In this document: positions 1 through 6,645 of the stretch, in pieces
Layout of the letters: every line of letters starts with the position of its first letter
How positions within the stretch are numbered: the first letter of the stretch is position 1
Origin: Clostridiales bacterium
GTDB lineage: Bacteria; Bacillota; Clostridia; Oscillospirales; Oscillospiraceae
NCBI GenBank assembly: GCA_019421975.1
Contig: JAHZEE010000076.1
Location: forward strand, 1 to 7,793
DNA: 7,793 nucleotides
Direction of reading: 5' to 3'
Program-made: the position numbers and the translations under genes
The notes under the pieces: generated by a model
The model's database searches: none
What the model was told of the DNA's origin: nothing
What the model saw: the letters and a program-made list of their open reading frames with translations, nothing else

Positions 1-786
1 CATCTGACCGGCAAGCCCGGCCGCTGGGTCTCCGGCAAGGATGTGATTTTGTACATCATCGGCAAGATCGGCGTGGACGGCGCGCTCTACAAATCCATGG
101 AGTTCACCGGCCCCGGTGTGGCGGAGCTGAGCATGGACGACCGCTTCACCATCTCCAACATGGCCATCGAGGCGGGCGCCAAAAACGGGATTTTCCCGGT
201 GGATGCGGCAACCGTCGCCTATATGCAGGGCCGGGTGAAGCGCCCATACGCCGTCTATGAGGCAGATCCGGACGCGGAGTATGAGCAGACCATTGAAATT
301 GACCTCTCCGCGCTGGAGCCCATCGTCAGCCTGCCGCACCTGCCCTCCAACACCAGGCCGGTGCGGGAGGTGCAGGAGCTTGCGATTCAGCAGAGCGTCA
401 TCGGCTCCTGCACCAACGGCCGCATCGACGACATGCGCATCGCCGCCCAGGTGCTCAAGGGCCGGAAGGTCCACCCGGATGTCCGCTGCATCGTCATGCC
501 GGCCACCCAGGCCATCACAGAGCAGATGGTCCAAGAGGGCCTGTTTCAGATCTTCCTGGAGGCGGGCGCCGTTGTCTCCACGCCGACCTGCGGCCCCTGC
601 CTGGGCGGCCACATGGGCGTACTGTACGCCGGAGAGCGGGCGGTGTCCACCACAACTTTGTCGGCCGGATGGGCCATGTGCAGAGCGAGGTCGTCCTGGC
701 CTCGCCGGCCGTCGCAGCGGCCTCGGCCGTGGCCGGCCATCTGTGCACGCCGGACGATCTTTGAGCAGGGGAGGATGTTACCATGA
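1..786 (+). CDS. leuC: 3-isopropylmalate dehydratase large subunit (LeuC), 5' end outside window, frameshifted near its 3' end
   Basis: This is the C-terminal part of the large subunit of isopropylmalate isomerase, a cytoplasmic [4Fe-4S] enzyme of the aconitase family that interconverts 2- and 3-isopropylmalate in leucine synthesis. The frame is open from base 1, so the gene starts outside the window; a GTG at 43 lies inside conserved sequence and is not the start. The three cluster cysteines are visible: one in IGSCTNG (codon 409-411) and two in CGPC (codons 589-591 and 598-600). After GERAVSTT the frame changes: the usual family ending NFVGRMGH to DDL is present but in another frame (654-764). 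This frame instead runs through unrelated residues to a TGA at 784-786, overlapping the leuD start. Part of the conserved NRNF-x-GR motif is lost. leuD follows directly. Related homoaconitase or dimethylmalate dehydratase subunits look similar, but pairing with leuD favours LeuC. The gene may be a pseudogene or contain an assembly error. Confidence 0.92.
   Translation, partial: HLTGKPGRWVSGKDVILYIIGKIGVDGALYKSMEFTGPGVAELSMDDRFTISNMAIEAGAKNGIFPVDAATVAYMQGRVKRPYAVYEADPDAEYEQTIEIDLSALEPIVSLPHLPSNTRPVREVQELAIQQSVIGSCTNGRIDDMRIAAQVLKGRKVHPDVRCIVMPATQAITEQMVQEGLFQIFLEAGAVVSTPTCGPCLGGHMGVLYAGERAVSTTTLSAGWAMCRARSSWPRRPSQRPRPWPAICARRTIFEQGRMLP
654..764 (+). other. leuC: Displaced C-terminal coding segment of leuC in another frame
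   Basis: Read from AAC at 654 to TGA at 762-764, this segment gives 36 residues that begin [12 protein letters not shown] and end GHLCTPDDL. This matches the normal C-terminus of LeuC-type proteins (known family pattern STTNRNF-x-GRMGH, then a segment rich in SPAVAAASA). It has no start codon or ribosome binding site of its own and cannot be a separate gene. It shows where leuC should end, 18 bases before leuD. Compared with the expected STTNRNF, about 7 bases are missing at roughly 650-655. Confidence 0.88.
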
Positions 787-1271
787 AAATTTCCGGAAAT
801 GTGTTTAAATATGGCTCCAATGTGGACACCGATGTGATTATCCCGGCGCGCTATCTCAATGCGCCCGACCATGCGTCGCTGGCCTCCCACTGTATGGAGG
901 ACATCGACCAGTCGTTTGTAAAAAAAGTCCAGAAGGGCGACATCATGGTGGCCGAGTGGAACTTCGGCTGCGGCTCCTCCCGCGAGCACGCCCCCATTGC
1001 CATCAAGGCCAGCGGCATCTCTGTGGTCATCGCCGCCAGCTTTGCCCGGATCTTCTACCGCAATGCCATCAACATCGGCCTGCCCATCATGGAGGGCCCG
1101 GAGGCCGCCGCCGGCAGCCACGCGGGCGATCGGGTCTCGGTGGACTTTGCAACGGGTGAAATCTGCAATGAGACGACCGGTCAGGTGTTCCACGCCGCGG
1201 CGTTTCCGCCCTTTATCAACGAGATCATCGCCTCGGGCGGTCTGCTCAACTCCCTGAAAAAGCGGATGTAA
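783..1271 (+). CDS. leuD: 3-isopropylmalate dehydratase small subunit (LeuD)
   Basis: This is the small subunit (swivelling domain) of isopropylmalate isomerase and pairs with LeuC to form the active site for leucine synthesis in the cytoplasm. The protein has 162 residues, the short form typical of Clostridia and archaea (E. coli-type small subunits have about 200). Visible motifs are [11 protein letters not shown] at residues 17-27 and the aconitase swivel motif [10 protein letters not shown] at 62-71, whose SSRE loop contacts substrate. In archaeal homologues the residues after the YL pair help to set substrate choice; here they are NA, as I recall for clostridial LeuD. The ATG at 783 is supported by AGGGGAGG at 767-774, spaced by 8 bases. 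The gene is complete and followed by a terminator, so it is the last gene of the leu unit. Its partner leuC looks damaged, but leuD shows no sign of decay. Confidence 0.95.
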   Translation: MKISGNVFKYGSNVDTDVIIPARYLNAPDHASLASHCMEDIDQSFVKKVQKGDIMVAEWNFGCGSSREHAPIAIKASGISVVIAASFARIFYRNAINIGLPIMEGPEAAAGSHAGDRVSVDFATGEICNETTGQVFHAAAFPPFINEIIASGGLLNSLKKRM

Positions 1272-1278
1272 TTCTGAG

Positions 1279-1316
1279 ACGCGCGGTCTGCCGGAGGCGG
1301 ATCGCGCGTTTTGTTG
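1279..1316 (+). terminator. Intrinsic terminator after leuD
   Basis: A 14-bp stem pairs 1279-1292 with 1296-1309 around the loop GGA. Twelve pairs are Watson-Crick and two are G-U wobbles. A T-rich run (TTTTGTT) follows from 1309. It begins 8 bases after the leuD stop and ends the leu unit. Confidence 0.9.
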
Positions 1317-1389
1317 TCACAATCTGCATAAGAGTATCCGGCGTCTTGCATAATCTTGCGGAAGAATCAAAAAATATCCGCACTTTCCC

Positions 1390-1418
1390 TTGATTTTTTG
1401 CAGGATTCAACCTATAAT
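1390..1418 (+). promoter_or_regulatory. Sigma-A-type promoter for the aminotransferase-purB unit
   Basis: TTGATT (1390-1395) and a perfect TATAAT (1413-1418) are separated by 17 bases. The predicted transcript start is near 1425, giving a leader of about 45 bases. An A-rich tract (1369-1374) lies where an UP element would be. The site lies between the leuD terminator and the next gene, where a promoter is expected. Confidence 0.82.
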
Positions 1419-1469
1419 CGTTCCGAAACCAAGTTTTGACAGAACGCAGAATAGAAAGGAATGAGGAAG

Positions 1470-2660
1470 ATGAAATCACTGTCCAAAGTTGCCTCTGCGG
1501 TGCAGCCCTCTTCCACGCTGGCGATCGATTCCCTGGCCAAACAGATGCGCGCGGACGGCATCGATGTGATCGGCTTCGGCACGGGCGAGCCGGACTTCCC
1601 GACGCCCCAGAACATTGTCGAGGCGGCCGAGCGGGCCATGGCGGAGAATAAGACCAAATACACCCCGGCCTCCGGCATTCCCCAGCTCAAAGAGGCGGTC
1701 TGCTACCGGATGAAGGAGGACTGCGGCCTGGACTACCGGCCGGAGAACTGCTTTGTGGCCAGCGGCGCCAAGCACAATGTCTATCTGGCGCTCCAGGCGC
1801 TGCTCAATCCGGGCGACGAGGTCATCCTGCCGGCCCCGTTCTGGGTCAGCTATATCGAAATGGTGCGCCTGGCCCGCGGCATTCCGGTGGTGATCTACGC
1901 CGACGAGCAGGCCCATTTCAAGATGACCGCAGAGCAGCTGGAGCAGGCCATCACCCCCAAGACCAAGTGCCTCATTCTCAATAACCCCTCCAACCCCACC
2001 GGCATGATGTACAACCGCGCCGAGCTGGAGGCGCTGGCAAGGGTCTGCGTCAAGCACGATCTGTATGTCATCTCGGATGAAATCTACAATGCGCTGGTCT
2101 ATGATGACACCCAGTTTGTCTCCTTTGCCTCTCTGGGCGACGATGTCCGGGAGCGGACAATCCTGGTGAACGGCGTCTCCAAGTCCTATTCCCTGACGGG
2201 CTGGCGCGTGGGCTATGCCCTGGCCAACAAGGAGATCACAGGCGTCATGAGCCGCTATGCCAGCCACTCCACCGGCGCGCCGTCCACCATCTCCCAGTGG
2301 GCGTCGGTCGAGGCGCTGACGGGGCCGCAGCAGCCCAGGGAGCAGATGCGCTGCGCCTTTGAGAAGCGCCGCAACTATCTGGTGGAGCGGATGAATCAGA
2401 TCGCGGGCGTGCGCTGCCTCAGGCCGCAGGGCGCGTTCTATGTGATGATGGATCTGAAGCAGATTCTGGGCGCAACGATCCAGGGCGTCAGGATCACAGA
2501 CTGCGATGTCTTTGCCAAGGCGTTTCTGGACCAGGCCAAGGTGGCTGTGGTGCCCGGCTCCGGGTTTTATGCGCCGGAATATGTGCGCTGGAGCTATGCC
2601 ACCAGTATGGAAAACATCGAAAAGGGCCTCGACCGGCTGGAAAAATTCCTGCACGGGTAG
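1470..2660 (+). CDS. Class I PLP-dependent aminotransferase, probably aspartate aminotransferase (AspB-like, subgroup Ib)
   Basis: This is a fold-type I aminotransferase, cytoplasmic, most likely moving an amino group between glutamate and oxaloacetate to make aspartate. From the 1470 start it has 396 residues, normal for the family. Visible landmarks are GTGEPD (37-42), the PFWVSY cofactor-stacking region, NNPSNPTG with Asn175, DEIY with Asp203 and Tyr206, the Schiff-base Lys238 in SKSYSLTGWRVG (codon 2181-2183), and Arg373 in YVRWSYATS, which should bind the substrate alpha-carboxylate. Two starts are possible. ATG 1461 directly abuts the AAAGGA at 1455-1460, leaving no spacing, while ATG 1470 has it 9 bases upstream, so I prefer 1470. 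The gene follows a good promoter and lies 20 bases before purB, suggesting one operon. The fold and cofactor assignment is secure. The exact substrate is inferred; prephenate, aromatic or alanine aminotransferase activity is possible in this subgroup. Confidence 0.93.
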   Translation: MKSLSKVASAVQPSSTLAIDSLAKQMRADGIDVIGFGTGEPDFPTPQNIVEAAERAMAENKTKYTPASGIPQLKEAVCYRMKEDCGLDYRPENCFVASGAKHNVYLALQALLNPGDEVILPAPFWVSYIEMVRLARGIPVVIYADEQAHFKMTAEQLEQAITPKTKCLILNNPSNPTGMMYNRAELEALARVCVKHDLYVISDEIYNALVYDDTQFVSFASLGDDVRERTILVNGVSKSYSLTGWRVGYALANKEITGVMSRYASHSTGAPSTISQWASVEALTGPQQPREQMRCAFEKRRNYLVERMNQIAGVRCLRPQGAFYVMMDLKQILGATIQGVRITDCDVFAKAFLDQAKVAVVPGSGFYAPEYVRWSYATSMENIEKGLDRLEKFLHG

Positions 2661-2680
2661 AAATTGGGGGAGGTTCCGTT

Positions 2681-4117
2681 ATGGCCACAAATGTATATGA
2701 GAGTCCGCTATCTTCCAGATACGCGAGCGCCGAGATGCTCTACCTGTTTTCTCCGGACAAGAAATTTATCACCTGGCACCGGCTGTGGATTGCCCTGGCG
2801 CGGGCGGAGCGGAAGCTTGGACTTCCGATCACGCAGGAGCAGATCGACGAGATGGAGGCGCACCGGGATGAGGTGAACTATCCGCTGGCCGCCCAGAAGG
2901 AGAAGGAGCTGCGGCACGATGTGATGGCCCACATCCACGCCTACGGCGCCGCCTGTCCCAAGGCCATGCCCATCATCCACCTGGGCGCCACCAGCTGCTA
3001 TGTGGGAGACAACACCGATGTGATTCTGATGCGGGAGGGCCTGACGCTCATCCGCAGCCAGCTGGTCAACCTGATTGACCGGCTCAGCGCATTTGCAGAG
3101 AAATACAAGTCCCTGCCGACGCTGGGCTTCACCCATTTTCAGCCCGCGCAGCTCACCACGGTGGGCAAGCGCGCGACCCTCTGGATCAACGAGCTGCTGA
3201 TGGATCTGGAGGAGGTGGAGTTCCGGATCGGAACTCTGAAGCTGCTGGGCTCCAAGGGGACGACCGGCACCCAGGCGAGCTTCTTGGAGCTGTTCCACGG
3301 CGACCACGAGAAAGTCAAGGAGCTCGAGCGCCTGATCGCAGAGGAGATGGGCTTCGACGCGGTGGTCCCGGTCTCCGGCCAGACCTACTCCAGAAAGATG
3401 GACGCCGGCGTGCTCTCCACGCTCTCCGGCATCGCCCAGTCCGCCGGCAAATTTGCGAACGATTTCCGGCTGCTGTCCCACCTCAAAGAGTGCGAAGAGC
3501 CGTTTGAGACCAAGCAGATCGGATCCTCCGCCATGGCCTATAAGCGCAATCCCATGCGCTCCGAGCGGATCTGCTCGCTGGCGCGCTATGTGATTGCAGA
3601 CGCCATGAATCCGGCCTACACGGCCTACAACCAGTGGTTTGAGCGGACGCTGGACGACTCCGCCGGCAAGCGGATCTCGGTGCCGGAGGCGTTTTTGGCG
3701 ACGGACGCCATCTTGAATATCTACCTGAACATCGCCTCCGGCATCCAGGTCTATGAAAAGGTGATTGCCAAGCATGTGCAGGAGGAGCTGCCATTTATGG
3801 CGACAGAAAACATCATGATGGATGCGGTGATGCGCGGCGGCGACCGGCAGGAGCTGCATGAGAGAATCCGCGTCCACTCCATCGCGGCCGGAAAGACCGT
3901 CAAGCAGGAGGGAAAGCCGAACGATCTGATCGACCGGATTGCGGCCGATCCGGCCTTTGGCCTGAGCAGAGCGCAGATCCTGGAGAAGCTGGACGCCTCG
4001 CGCTATATTGGCCGCTGCCCGGAGCAGGTCTCGGAGTTCCTGGACGGCACGGTCCGGCCAGTGCTGGCGCGCTATGGCGCCTGCCTGGACCACACCCAGA
4101 CCGAGCTGAAGGTATAA
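2681..4117 (+). CDS. purB: Adenylosuccinate lyase (PurB)
   Basis: PurB belongs to the fumarase/aspartase superfamily and removes fumarate at two purine steps: SAICAR to AICAR, and adenylosuccinate to AMP. It acts in the cytoplasm as a homotetramer whose active sites are built from several subunits. The protein has 478 residues, closer to the animal-type and clostridial long form than to the roughly 430 of B. subtilis. Motifs in order are YESPLSSRYAS at the N-terminus, HLGATSCYVGDNTD, His152 in TLGFTHFQPAQ (general acid/base region), LGSKGTTGTQASF, and the superfamily signature loop SSAMAYKRNP at 282-291 carrying the catalytic serine. A C-terminal GGDRQELHERIRVHS is also typical. ATG 2681 is supported by GGGGGAGG at 2666-2673, 7 bases upstream. 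It lies 20 bases behind the aminotransferase and ends at a terminator. The frame is intact, with no missing key motif. Confidence 0.97.
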   Translation: MATNVYESPLSSRYASAEMLYLFSPDKKFITWHRLWIALARAERKLGLPITQEQIDEMEAHRDEVNYPLAAQKEKELRHDVMAHIHAYGAACPKAMPIIHLGATSCYVGDNTDVILMREGLTLIRSQLVNLIDRLSAFAEKYKSLPTLGFTHFQPAQLTTVGKRATLWINELLMDLEEVEFRIGTLKLLGSKGTTGTQASFLELFHGDHEKVKELERLIAEEMGFDAVVPVSGQTYSRKMDAGVLSTLSGIAQSAGKFANDFRLLSHLKECEEPFETKQIGSSAMAYKRNPMRSERICSLARYVIADAMNPAYTAYNQWFERTLDDSAGKRISVPEAFLATDAILNIYLNIASGIQVYEKVIAKHVQEELPFMATENIMMDAVMRGGDRQELHERIRVHSIAAGKTVKQEGKPNDLIDRIAADPAFGLSRAQILEKLDASRYIGRCPEQVSEFLDGTVRPVLARYGACLDHTQTELKV

Positions 4118-4123
4118 ATCAGA

Positions 4124-4164
4124 ATGCCGTGGGTTCCGATTTTGGAATCCGCGGCATCTCTTTT
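4124..4164 (+). terminator. Intrinsic terminator after purB
   Basis: A 14-bp stem pairs 4124-4137 with 4144-4157, including two G-U wobbles, around the 6-base loop GATTTT. It is followed by CTC and TTTT (4161-4164). It begins 7 bases after the purB stop and separates purB from the secDF promoter. Confidence 0.87.
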
Positions 4165-4216
4165 GATAGCCGTCTCAGAAAAAAGCGCAGGAATTGTGTA
4201 AGATCTGGGAAAACGG

Positions 4217-4245
4217 TTGACTTTCTGGGCAGAATTCATTATAAT
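4217..4245 (+). promoter_or_regulatory. Sigma-A-type promoter for secD-secF
   Basis: TTGACT (4217-4222) and a perfect TATAAT (4240-4245) are separated by exactly 17 bases. The predicted start is near 4252, leaving a leader of about 40 bases before secD. The sequence is near consensus, which suits steady housekeeping expression of a secretion accessory complex. Confidence 0.87.
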
Positions 4246-4293
4246 TCAATGGAAATTTTAGTGGAAAACACGAAATAGGGGGCTTGCAGCCAA

Positions 4294-5589
4294 ATGAAGA
4301 AAAGCAAAAGCATTTTCTCACTGGTGGTGATTCTGCTGCTGATTGCACTGTTTATCACGACCGCGCTGAACGGCCTGAATCTGGGATTTTTTAAGGTAGA
4401 ATCCGCCAAAGACGGCATTCCCCTTGGCCTGGATCTGGTGGGCGGTTCAGAGATCACCTATGAAGCACAGATTCCGGACGGCACCGCCGCAGAGGACGCG
4501 GCGAACGGAATCAAGAGCGCCGTTGCCATGCTGCGGCAGAGACTGGACATGCTGGGCTACACCGAGGCCAATGTCTATGAGTCCGGTACCAATCAGATCG
4601 TGGTGGAGATCCCCAATGTCAACGATCCGGAGCAGGCGGTGCAGCAGCTCGGCACCACGGCGGTGGTGGAGTTCCGCGACGCCGACGGCACGGTCTGGCT
4701 CAGCGGCTCGGACATCAAGGCTGCGACCTATCAGTATGGCCCGATCGACAACAGCGGTATCTCCACGCACCATGTGGTGCTGGAGTTCTCCACCGAGGGC
4801 CGTGAGAAGTTCAAAGAGGCCACCAAGGCGGTGGCGAACCGTTCGGGCGACGACAACTATCTGGAGATCGTGATGGACGGCGAAATCGTCTCCACGCCCT
4901 ATGTGGACAAGCGGGAATTTGCCGCCAGCGGCATCACCTCCGACACCGCCGTGATCACGCTGGGCAACAACGCCACGGCGGAGAGCGCCTCCTATCTTGC
5001 CAACATCATCTCCGCCGGCCAGCTGCCGTTCACACTGGAGTGTGTGAAGCTGCAGGCGGTGGGCGCGACCCTGGGCGAGCGGAGCCTGGAGTCCAGCCTG
5101 ACGGCCGGCTTTATCGGCATCATTCTCATCATGCTCTTTATGATCGTCGTCTACCGCGTGATGGGTGTGGTCTCCAGTATTGCGCTGACCTTGTACACGG
5201 CGCTGTTCTGTGTGATCCTGTCTGTCTGCAAAATCAATCTGAGCCTGCCCGGCATCGCCGGTATCATCCTGACCATCGGCATGGCGGTCGACGCCAATGT
5301 CATCATCTACGAGCGCGTCAAAGAGGAGCTGCGCGCCGGCAAGACCCTGCGCTCTGCCATTGACACCGGATATAAAAATGCGCTGACGGCGATCATCGAC
5401 GCCAACATCACAACCATCATCGCGGCGGTTGTACTGTGGTGGCAGGGGACAGGCACCATCATCAGCTTTGCGCAGACGCTGCTGATCGGCGTGGTGCTCT
5501 CCATGATCGTCATGCTGATCGTCACAAGAGTTCTCCTGAAGGCCGCCGTTGGGTTCAACATCCGCAGCCCTAAGGCCTACGGCGTTTGA
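4294..5589 (+). CDS. secD: Protein translocase subunit SecD
   Basis: SecD is an inner-membrane RND-superfamily protein that with SecF assists SecYEG/SecA, pulling or releasing exported proteins outside the membrane at the cost of the ion gradient. The 431 residues are typical of short Firmicutes SecD. TM1 lies at about 7-25, followed by the D1 motif LGLDLVGG (44-51) and a large extracytoplasmic domain. Five more membrane segments lie near 269-287, 293-312, 319-339, 363-383 and 390-415. The D4 motif GMAVDANVIIYERVKEEL begins at about 329; its Asp333 (codon 5290-5292) corresponds to the proton-relay aspartate known as D340 in Thermus SecDF. ATG 4294 has AGGGGG at 4277-4282, 11 bases upstream, somewhat far but acceptable. 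The near-consensus promoter lies just upstream, and secF follows after 16 bases. Confidence 0.97.
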   Translation: MKKSKSIFSLVVILLLIALFITTALNGLNLGFFKVESAKDGIPLGLDLVGGSEITYEAQIPDGTAAEDAANGIKSAVAMLRQRLDMLGYTEANVYESGTNQIVVEIPNVNDPEQAVQQLGTTAVVEFRDADGTVWLSGSDIKAATYQYGPIDNSGISTHHVVLEFSTEGREKFKEATKAVANRSGDDNYLEIVMDGEIVSTPYVDKREFAASGITSDTAVITLGNNATAESASYLANIISAGQLPFTLECVKLQAVGATLGERSLESSLTAGFIGIILIMLFMIVVYRVMGVVSSIALTLYTALFCVILSVCKINLSLPGIAGIILTIGMAVDANVIIYERVKEELRAGKTLRSAIDTGYKNALTAIIDANITTIIAAVVLWWQGTGTIISFAQTLLIGVVLSMIVMLIVTRVLLKAAVGFNIRSPKAYGV

Positions 5590-5605
5590 TAAGGGGGGAA
5601 TCACG

Positions 5606-6526
5606 ATGTTTCAGAATTGTAAGTTCAGTTTTACCAAGCACTTCAAGCTTTTTGCAGCCATTTCCATTCTGCTGGTCAGTGTGGGCGTGATCAGTCTGAT
5701 CTGTCTTCCCTTTGGCGTCCGGCTGTTCAATTTTGACATTGACTTTTTGGGCGGCACGACGATGCAGTTTGAGCTCTACACGGATGTGGACGCCAGCGTG
5801 ACCGCCCAGATCGAGGACATCGTAAAGGATGTGACCGGCGCTGCGCCCTCGTCTGTGACCAAGGCCGGCGACAGCGGCACCCAGGTGGTCATCAAGGCGC
5901 TGGAGCTGGACTCCGAGACCCGGAATCAGGTATTCCAGGCGGTCGCGGCGGCCTATAATCTTCCGGAAGGGGACCAGCCGATCAAGAGCGACTATGTCTC
6001 CGCCTCGGTGGGCGCGGACCTGAGAAACAGCGCCGTCATCGCGTCTGTGGCCGCGGCGATCTTGATTTTGCTGTATATCACCATCCGCTTTGAGTTCCGC
6101 TCCGGCGTTGCAGCGGTGATTGCGCTGCTGCACGACCTGCTGGTGATGCTCAGTATGTATGTCATCTTCCAGATTCCGTTCAACATGAACTTCATTGCAG
6201 CGGCCTTGACCATTCTCGGTTATTCCATCAATGCGACGATCGTGGTCTTTGACCGGATCCGCGAAAGCAGGCGGCTCAGCCCCAAAGAGGAGGTTCCCGC
6301 GGTGGTCGACCGCAGCATCTGGCAGACGATGAACCGCAGCCTCAACACCACGATCACGACGCTGCTCGCCATCATCCTGCTTTTGATCTTCGGCGTCAGC
6401 TCCATCCGCAATTTTGCGCTGCCGCTCACCATCGGCATTGCTGCCGGCTGCTATTCCTCCGTCTGCCTGTCCGGCCCGATCTGGAACAAGCTCAGAGGCA
6501 AAGGCGGCAGCCGCCACGCCGCATAA
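5606..6526 (+). CDS. secF: Protein translocase subunit SecF
   Basis: SecF is the partner of SecD in the membrane complex that assists Sec export. I chose ATG 5606 because AAGGGGGG (5591-5598) lies 7 bases upstream; an in-frame ATG at 5549 inside secD would add 19 residues unlike SecF. The protein has 306 residues. TM1 lies at about 16-35, then FDIDFLGG (43-50), an extracytoplasmic domain, and TM segments near 143-163, 169-189, 194-216, 247-264 and 272-292. The motif GYSINATIVVFDRIRE (205-220) is characteristic of SecF. Ala210 stands where E. coli and Thermus SecF have a conserved aspartate (SIND/SLND). The paired arginine, Arg244 in MNRSL, is retained exactly 34 residues later. The gene is translated just after secD and ends before a strong terminator. 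The assignment is secure; only the effect of the Ala210 change is open. Confidence 0.96.
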   Translation: MFQNCKFSFTKHFKLFAAISILLVSVGVISLICLPFGVRLFNFDIDFLGGTTMQFELYTDVDASVTAQIEDIVKDVTGAAPSSVTKAGDSGTQVVIKALELDSETRNQVFQAVAAAYNLPEGDQPIKSDYVSASVGADLRNSAVIASVAAAILILLYITIRFEFRSGVAAVIALLHDLLVMLSMYVIFQIPFNMNFIAAALTILGYSINATIVVFDRIRESRRLSPKEEVPAVVDRSIWQTMNRSLNTTITTLLAIILLLIFGVSSIRNFALPLTIGIAAGCYSSVCLSGPIWNKLRGKGGSRHAA

Positions 6527-6543
6527 TTCGTTACCACGGCATC

Positions 6544-6579
6544 GCCGGGACACAGGGTATCCTGTGTCCCGGCTTTTTT
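6544..6579 (+). terminator. Intrinsic terminator after secF
   Basis: A perfect 13-bp stem pairs 6544-6556 with 6561-6573 around the loop GTAT and is followed directly by six T residues (6574-6579). It starts 17 bases after the secF stop. It is the strongest terminator in the window and should isolate the sporulation operon from secDF transcription. Confidence 0.96.
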
Positions 6580-6599
6580 CTGCGCTCCCATCACAGGGG

Positions 6600-6628
6600 G
6601 TATATCTGGACAACCCGGGTCATAGGTT
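6600..6628 (+). promoter_or_regulatory. Possible sigma-E-type sporulation promoter for spoIIIA
   Basis: GTATATC (6600-6606) resembles the sigma-E -35 element (core ATAT). CATAGGTT (6621-6628) resembles its -10 element (known consensus about CATACAnT). The spacing of 14 bases fits. In B. subtilis the spoIIIA operon is driven by sigma-E in the mother cell, and here only 66 bases separate the secF terminator from spoIIIAA. Against it: a transcript starting near 6635 would cut into the AGGGGA ribosome binding site at 6631-6636. Confidence 0.4.
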
Positions 6629-6645
6629 TTAGGGGAAGTGAGAGA

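Noticed and set aside
43..45. GTG at 43 as the start of leuC
   Set aside because: The frame is open upstream to base 1 with LeuC-like sequence ([14 protein letters not shown]), so this codon is internal.
646..662. Programmed ribosomal frameshift in leuC
   Set aside because: There is no slippery heptamer, and the junction lacks conserved residues that a simple frame change could not restore.
1323..1358. Repeated TCTTGC/TCTGCATAA-like words as a possible operator array
   Set aside because: Copies are short, unevenly spaced and imperfect (1323, 1344, 1353), which is not enough to separate them from chance.
1436..1464. Perfect TTGACA at 1436-1441 as a promoter close to the aminotransferase
   Set aside because: No -10-like hexamer lies 16-18 bases downstream (GAATGA at 17), and the spot would overlap the start codon. 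The TTGATT/TATAAT pair just upstream is far better.
1425..1469. Riboswitch or T-box leader before the aminotransferase
   Set aside because: The leader from the predicted transcript start is only about 45 bases and holds no terminator-like hairpin or T-box sequence.
1476..2654. Long open frame on the minus strand opposite the aminotransferase
   Set aside because: It mirrors a GC-biased gene, has no recognisable domain, and is rich in His, Arg, Gly and Ala as expected of a reverse-strand shadow.
2708..4093. 461-codon open frame on the minus strand opposite purB
   Set aside because: It lies fully within purB with no family-like motif; its length is explained by third-position G/C bias.
5549..5605. 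Earlier in-frame ATG (5549) as the secF start
   Set aside because: The added 19 residues lie inside secD and do not resemble SecF, whereas ATG 5606 has a strong ribosome binding site at the right distance.
4447..6613. Two long minus-strand open frames opposite secD and secF
   Set aside because: They are His/Asp/Gln-rich, low-complexity translations typical of antisense to membrane protein genes, with no supporting promoter or ribosome site.
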